From the NCBI GenBank assembly GCA_036346255.1, contig CM070617.1, positions 5,745,501 to 5,809,500 of the forward strand: a DNA stretch of 64,000 nt. The letters are read 5' to 3'. Under the pieces are notes generated by a model, which saw nothing but the letters and a program-made list of their open reading frames with translations, was not told the origin of the DNA and made no database searches. Position 1 is the stretch's first letter; the number at the start of each line of letters is the position of its first letter. Shown in pieces: positions 57,513 to 64,000 of the stretch. Both the position numbers and the translations under genes were made by a program. Origin of the DNA: Ampelocalamus luodianensis. Lineage: Eukaryota > Streptophyta > Magnoliopsida > Poales > Poaceae.

Positions 57513-58600
57513 ATAAAGGAAATATAGTGTAGGAGCGCAATGCGCTAAACATTGTAGTTTTCCCAATAGAATTGGCTGGTTAAAGCAATCCGTGTAACAC
57601 ATCACATGTGGCTGCTCATTTTCACCTGTGCTAGCCAAAAACTTGTGCTGTACTGTTGTAGCAAATAATGCAGTGGTCGTACTAAAAACAACAACAACAC
57701 TTCTTCGAATCAATCTTAACCTCCAATACCTCTTTTCTATGGCATACTGACATACAAGTCTTCTTGATTGCATCAAATATCTAAACGATAATCCTCGCCC
57801 CAAAAATAAACGATAAGAACAGAGAGCATGTACATATACGCTCACATATCATTCAGGAATGAGGAGGAGGTTTCCACTTACGCTCCATTCCCATCTTTTT
57901 TAATGGCCACAGTTCAGTATAAAGCCATGGATCATGCAAGCTGCCCAGAGACAGAGATTAGTGAGGTTTGCAAGGCGCCAGAGCAGAGCGGATGGCAACG
58001 GCGTGCGGTGGCACTGGCAGGCAGGCAGGCAGGCAGGCAAGGGCAGGGCAGGGCAACTGGACAAGTGGGCCGAACCCACCACGCCCCGGATCGCACGGAG
58101 TGGCCCAGCTACCGGACACCACTGCCGCATCCGTGAACAGCCACTGCATCCATGTGAGATCGTCGGTGAATCGGATAGAACCCATCGCTATTGCCCAAGT
58201 CATTCTCAGTCTGAGAGAGAAGATGCATCTGAATTCCCAGCTGCTTAGAGGAAGGGGAAATGGAGGGACAATGATGGATGCATTCGGGTTGCTCAGGGAA
58301 AGAGAGGAGAGACGAGTGATGGATACTTGGGCCAGTTCGTGAGAGGTAACGACGTATCTGTCAGTGTCAGTGGCATTGCCGCTGAAGCTGGGCAGGACGA
58401 GTTGGGAATGGGCGGAGCATAATGGAGATGGGCTCTGTTGTGCTACACAAAATGTGTGGGGGTTGAGTGGGCCCACAAATATGGGCTAGTATTTTGTGAT
58501 TTAGATGGGCTGTAACTAATCTTAGGATCGATCCGAAAGTAACTCGTGAGAGTTTAGGCCCGTTTGAAAGTTGGAACGCAAGGATTACGTAAGAATTTTG
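57513..58600. other. Intergenic, no supported gene
   Basis: Contains a (GGCA)n tract at 58017-58040. A 172-residue open frame on minus (57958-58476) has no domain. Confidence 0.4.
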
Positions 58601-58899
58601 CAGAAAATCTCGATTTTGAGGTTCATCCTGTCGAGGAGCCGTCGCTGGTGAGTCCAGTCCGAGCGATTACCTCGTATACAAACTCTGAATCGTAAGAACA
58701 ATGTATGAACACAAGAACAGAATAAGATATTAAACACAGAGATGTAGAGGGACGTCTTGCTTCTCTTTATTCCTTCATCCATCGATCAATCGCTTACAGT
58801 TAATAGCACCCTCTATTTATAGGCTAGAGATCCTGCTAGGGTTTGGGATGAGGAGCCCACCTTGGGCCATGTCTGTCGGCCTGGAATCGATTTCTTAAC
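58601..58899 (-). mobile_element. LTR of a second copia element
   Basis: On the minus strand it starts TGTTAAGAAATCGATTCC at 58899 and carries a TATA box (CCTATAAATAGAGG, about 58812-58825). The low edge near 58601 (plus strand TGCAGAAAATC) is tentative. Confidence 0.65.
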
Positions 58900-58909
58900 A
58901 CTCCCCTTT
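58900..58909 (-). promoter_or_regulatory. Polypurine tract of the second copia element
   Basis: The minus strand reads AAAGGGGAG directly before the LTR start TGTTAAG. Confidence 0.7.
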
Positions 58910-59194
58910 GGGCACTCATCCTGCATGTCCAAGTCTCGTTAAAACTCCATAAAAATCCAGTGGAAAAAACTTGGAAAAAGAGTACATGATACACGTTCTG
59001 CTGTGATGCACGAATTGTCTCATTAAAAACTTTAGTCGAGAAATTTCAAGAAAACTCATCAAGGAAAAAAGAGTACAATCCGCCCAATTTTATTTAATCT
59101 CCTGGATTTATTCTTTGGGTACTCGATCTTCTTGATCAAATTTTAATAATGAGTTCGTGAAGGTTCTCCCCCTGAATTATGCACTTCTCTAAGT

Positions 59195-59995
59195 CTCATC
59201 ATTCCAATTCACGTATGCATCTTTCAAAGCTATACGTTAGAAGTGACTTAGTGAATAAATCTGCAAGATTCTCACATGACTTAGTATGCAGTACTTTGAT
59301 TACATTCATCTTTTGCAATTCATGAGCATAGAAGAACTTAGGGTTGATATGCTTTGTTAGAGGATTCTTCACATAACCCATCTGTATTTGTGCAACACAA
59401 GCTGCATTATCTTCATAGAAAATAGTGGGGGTTTACGCGGTATTCAATCCACACGACTGCTGGATGTGGTGAATCATCCGCTGAAGCCAAACACATTCTT
59501 GTAAGGCCTTGTACAGTGCTACGATTTCCGAGTGATTCGTCGAAGTCGATACAAGACATTTTTTAGACGATTTTCATGGAATTACAGTTCCACCATATAG
59601 GAGTTCATAGCATATTCGCGATTTGGTTGTATGCGGGTCCTACAGGTACCCGTCATCTATATTGTCATTCATAGTTAGGTCTTGGTTCTTTCTGTAGAAC
59701 AGACTAAATTCATTGCTTCCTTGGAGGTATCGGAAGATGTCCTTCATTCCCTGCCAATGTCTTTGATATGTTCTGTACTATACCTTGCTAATAGGTTCAC
59801 GGCAAATGCAATGCCCGGTCTAGTACAATTTGTTCAATACATGAGTGTTTCTATTGCACTTAAGTGTGGGAATTCCGGTCCCAGGACTTCCTCCCCCTCT
59901 TTTCTAGGTCTGTACGAGTTTCCTCTCTTGGTGCAAAGATCTCCCGACTATTGACACTTTCAAAGGGTATGCCTTTTCAAAGTCTAACCTTTCTA
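59195..59995 (-). pseudogene. Copia RT C-terminus and RNase H (minus strand)
   Basis: The minus strand reads, with a few stops, FEKAYPLK, IAFAVNLLARYSTEHIKRHW, FRYLQGSNEFSLFYRK, NHSEIVALYKALQECVWLQR and HELQKMNVIKVLHTKSCENL. This is the end of copia pol, in the correct position before the PPT and LTR at 58601-58909. Confidence 0.85.
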
Positions 59996-59999
59996 ACAC

Positions 60000-62093
60000 C
60001 TTGTATTGCATCCAAAATCGACTAAAACTCTCCTAAGTTTTAAAAATATTCATGCTAACGGTTTTCACGTAGAGACTGAAGAAGAGTATGATAAGGAATA
60101 TCTACTCATTACAAAGCGTGAAGAAAGTGGAAAAAGGGAATTATAACAACTTCCTTCATATGAAACTAGGCTATACTACACTAATATTAAGGCATCCCCA
60201 GCCTATACTGTCCTGAAAACCATATTTAGAAGTTATGAACTTTTATGTATCTAGCATGGTAGATTAGGACACCTAGGTCTTAAGATGATGAAAAATATAA
60301 TTAACAATTCACGGGACATAATATCGATGTAAAGAATTTCCTGAATCAGGAATATTTTGTGTGCCCCACATGTGCCACCAGAAAATTAATTACTAGACCT
60401 TCTACTCTGAAAGTGAAGGATGAAATCCCTGTATTCCTGGACAGTATCCAGAAAGACATTTGGGGTCCTATACAACCCCTGTCAGGGCTATTTAGATATT
60501 TTATGGTGCTCGTTGATGCTTCCTAGAAATGATCGCACGTATGTTTATTGTCTACAGAAAACCACGCTTTTGCAAAGCTAATATCACAGATAATTAAAAT
60601 TAAAAATAATTTTCTTGATCATCATGTGAAGTACATTAGAATGGATAACGCCGGAGAATTTACTTCAAAGGCATTTGATGATTATTGCATGGCAATGGGA
60701 ATTAATATTGATCATTATGTATCGCATGTTCACACCCAAAATGGACTAGCAGAGACATTAATTAATATAATTAAATTTATTGCCCAACCCCTTTTGCATA
60801 ATTGTAATTTATCAACTACATGTTGGGAACACACAGTCTTGCACGCAACAACTCTCATCATCTTTAGGCTATCGGCATATAACATCTATTCACCTATGCA
60901 ACTAGCGCAAAGGTCAGACAAAATTTTTCCAACTTCGCAACTTTGGGTGCAAAGTTTATGTATCTATACCCCCACCACAACGTACTACAATGGGACCTCT
61001 CCGAAAGTCTGAGATATACGTTGGTTATGAGACAACATTTATAATAAGGTATTTGGACCCTATGACGAGAGATTTGCATACTGCTCGATTCGCAGATAGT
61101 ATATTTGATGAGAATAGTTTATCATCATTAGAGGGAGAAAATCAACCCCTTGATGAAAAATGCTAGGAAATTACGTAGCAAACCACAGGAATCCATGTAC
61201 ATGACTCGCGTACTAGTGAAGCAAATAGAGAAGTCTAGAAGATAATTGATTTGCAAGCATTAGCGAATCAACTGCACGACCACTTTAGTGATTTGAAGAG
61301 CGTGACCAAGTCGCATGTGCATGCACGCAAATGCACCGGAGAGGGTCGAAATACCGAAGAAAGTTAAAGGTATCCCTAATACCATTTAGAGGCCTCGGAA
61401 AAGGACGAGAACTCTGATCCCTTGAATCCTAAGTAGCGAGAGACACCTGGTGAAAAAGATTAGAACGACTTGATACGTCGATCACTGAACTTCTCTAGAA
61501 CCAGAAGGGGGTCAGTTGAGACCTGACACCAGTATGAAACCTTCAGAAAAAGGCATACCGGATTTGAACATCCCTATAGAGGGAGAAACCAGCATGGATG
61601 TGTGCGCACACATCGGAGCTGAAAAACTAAAAGGACTTGCCCCCGTAATTGGAAGTAGTGGTGAGCAAGTAGAAAATATTAGAAGAATCGTCCCATGAAG
61701 AAATAGCTATAAACTCTATGACTACGGGAAAATCTATAAATAGGACAACAATCAATGTCGACATTTATTTTGCAAAGAAAATTGCCACAATCATCGATCT
61801 TGATCCAGAACCTGCATCACTCGCTGAATGTAAGAAAAAAATCAGACTGGGAATATTGGAAGAAGACAATAGAAATAAAATTATTATCACTGAATAAAAG
61901 ATAGGTGTTTTGGTTTGTAAGCCGCATGTCTCCCCATGTGTACCTCGTAGGGTATAAGTGGGTATTTGTTTGAAAGATAAATGAAAATAATAAAGTTGTA
62001 AGATATAAAGCAAAGCTCATTGCACAAAGTTTCACTCAACATCTAGGAGTTGATTATGAAGAAACATATTTCCCGATCATTGGCAGAACTATC
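60000..62093 (+). pseudogene. Copia pre-integrase, integrase and RT N-terminus (plus strand)
   Basis: The plus strand reads HGRLGHLGLKMMKNII (pre-integrase), RMDNAGEFTSKAFDDYCMAM and HTQNGLAETLI (integrase core, 60548-61012), and a linker frame 61516-61698. RT N-terminal pieces follow (IATIIDLDPEPASLAECKKK; then the segment ending DYEETYFPIIG-like at 62080). It points opposite to the RNase H part at 59195-59995. LTR-D interrupts it at 62094. Confidence 0.82.
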
Positions 62094-64000
62094 TGTAAGA
62101 CCCCGGGATTAACATCCTAGATCTTCTGTGCATAACTGAACTAGTCCCATGATCAGTGGCTAGCTCACACAGTAAACAAATGTGATAACACAACCATAAA
62201 CGCTAAAATTTATTAAATAACAACAGAGTTGATTACAAGATAGCCTTACAGAGCAACATTGAATAAACACAGCAAAAGACGATGAAGAGGTAGTAGGGTT
62301 CAGCAATTTGCCACAGGCAATCGACTGGGGTAGCGGCCTAGTCGTCATGATCCACACCTGAAGCGAAGTTCTTCTCCTCTGAAATTTGTTTGCATTAAGC
62401 AAGTATGAGCACAACTTCCGTGCTCGCAAGTTAAACCCGTCAAATAACAACATGATATGCATAAATGGATGTAACAAATGAAGGCTTATAATGTTATTTG
62501 TGCGAAAACAACATTTGACATTAAATACCATACTAAGTTTCAAAAGCTCAAGTTTTATAAAATCCAAAGTTGATTTTATATTGATAAAGATAGTGTAGGC
62601 ACCAACCTAACACCAACATAAACACGGGCACCAACCCGGGGCTTCAACCCATAACTTTTCTCATGGACACCATCCATGTCAAACTGTTTTACAAAAATAT
62701 TTTGAAATCGAAGTCTAACTTTGAGTGACTTTGCCAGCATGTCCATGACCGTGGACACGGCTATTCAAACAGATTAACACTCTGCAGAGGTTGTACAACT
62801 TTACCCACACGAGATAATCAACTTTTAATGTCCGTCTGACACACTTCCGAAGGTGTGCGACTAAGTGATAATCACGAGACCTTTACAATGCATCATTCCA
62901 CCATAGTTCTCCCTCGCTAAGGTTTCGCCCCCTTTAGACTACCCGTCCAGAGTTCAGGCCCCCTCTCGCGCCAAGTGAGACTAACAAAAGTCATGAAAGA
63001 CTACCCACCGCATCAATAGGATCGACCATGATGGAGCTTTGCAAATTATTCAGTCAGGTCTTGCCCATTCAAGACATGTGGTAGTACGATGTGGCTTAGC
63101 AAGATGCGGCTCGAAGACCGGTCCTTAACTGACTTGGGCGACAACCAACAGAACCCTGGGCCTCAACCTACCCAGTTGAGCCCGTGCATAAACCTGCACA
63201 CCCACCAGACAACCAATTCGCCCAAGTCCAAACCATCATTTTATTTTGTTTTTCTAAAGTCATTTATAAAACTCTCATGACACACCAATGCCAAGGGTAC
63301 CATTTAAAATAATAGTTAATTTCTGGCTGAAATTCCCCAAATGAAACATATTTGGTCTATAAGCATGGCTAAGCACAATATTTTCTAAAATGATCCCAGT
63401 TCATACTATCGTATCAACCAGGTTTAGACTAGGGTGACAACATGTTCGATTCAATTATCAAAATTGGTCATACAAAGGATTTTAGGCATAACTATAAATT
63501 TAAAACATGAATTTAAATTATTGAATATAAATAAGCATGCAATAATATTTTAAAATAGAATTTAAATAATTTTTAAATAATGGGTGCAAATATGATCAAG
63601 AACGTAACTTGCCTCGCTTGAGGTGAACAGATCAACTGATACTGATGTGATGTTGTTTTTCTTAACAGGTCACCTAGTACTCACAAGTACTTTCTCCAGG
63701 TAGTCTATGTGTACAATCACGATGATCATACAGTCAAAATCAATCCTCTTATGTGCTCTTTAACGGTGTCGAAATCTGACTTTCCGAAGTCGTCGAAATC
63801 TATACGCGAAAATAAGCCAAATTCAAACTAAATTCAAATAAGATTCAAATAAAATCCAAATTGAATAATTTTGGTTTAGTTGGCTAGATATTGAATTTAT
63901 ATAAATTTAGATATTTGAATGGGCTCAATCGGAGTTCAGATGCAAAAGATATGGGCTTTTGAAGTTTGAATTTACATGAAATGATAGTTTTAGGGTTTAA
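62094..64000 (-). mobile_element. LTR-D: fourth copy of the large LTR family (partial)
   Basis: The plus strand starts TGTAAGACCCCGGGATTAAC and follows LTR-C closely (CACAGTAAACAAATGTGATA, GACCGTGGACACGGC, GGTCATACAAAGGATTTTAG). It runs off the right edge of the window. A segment at about 63615-63765 has no counterpart in LTR-C. The putative left duplication is CTATC. It is inserted in the RT of the copia element. Confidence 0.88.

Noticed and set aside
57958..58476. 172-residue minus-strand frame
   Set aside because: No domain, low-complexity Cys/Pro/Ala segments over a GGCA repeat, and no splice or promoter support.

Overview
This window is plant nuclear DNA, almost certainly from a grass and most plausibly Oryza or a close relative. 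The genes have short introns and GC-rich first exons, and they lie in a dense field of LTR retrotransposons, Mutator-like elements (MULEs), a Helitron and a MITE. There are no bacterial-style operons, no CRISPR array, and no rRNA or tRNA gene that I could recognise.

Five single-copy genes could be reconstructed exon by exon, each with an uninterrupted reading frame. On the minus strand is a prolyl 4-hydroxylase-like protein with a C-terminal ShKT domain (6596-10594). It lacks the iron-binding residues of its family and is probably a pseudoenzyme. Next, also minus, is a tandem CCCH zinc-finger protein (11094-11913). An AGC VIII protein kinase of the D6PK/PINOID group follows (minus, 35938-37889). 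A mitochondrial-type CGFS monothiol glutaredoxin of the GRXS15 class (plus, 49013-51090) converges on an acyl-protein thioesterase/carboxylesterase (minus, 52157-54843). I see no sign that the five share a pathway; they are ordinary genic islands.

The rest is layered transposons. Positions 1 to about 4.7 kb hold a decayed Ty3/gypsy element on the minus strand. From 13.4 to 31.8 kb a decayed Ty1/copia element (minus) has been split by solo LTRs at four places. One of those solo LTRs is itself split by another, and another contains an LTR-plus-PBS insertion flanked by a 230-bp duplication. Six of these insertions can be peeled off exactly by their 5-bp target-site duplications. A non-autonomous Helitron follows (32033-35079). 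From 38.4 to 45.8 kb a solo LTR with target duplication TAGGC contains a degenerate gypsy element. From 58.6 to 62.1 kb a copia element has its two pol halves in opposite orientations, and it is entered at 62094 by a fourth copy of the large LTR family seen at 17, 22 and 27 kb. Two MULEs with long terminal inverted repeats and GC-rich interiors (Pack-MULE-like) sit in a P4H intron (7473-8742) and just upstream of the thioesterase gene (55469-56844).

I found no wholly new biological system. The most unusual items are the P4H pseudoenzyme, the LTR+PBS insertion resembling plus-strand strong-stop DNA (29528-30196), the fully resolvable nest, and the rearranged copia element.
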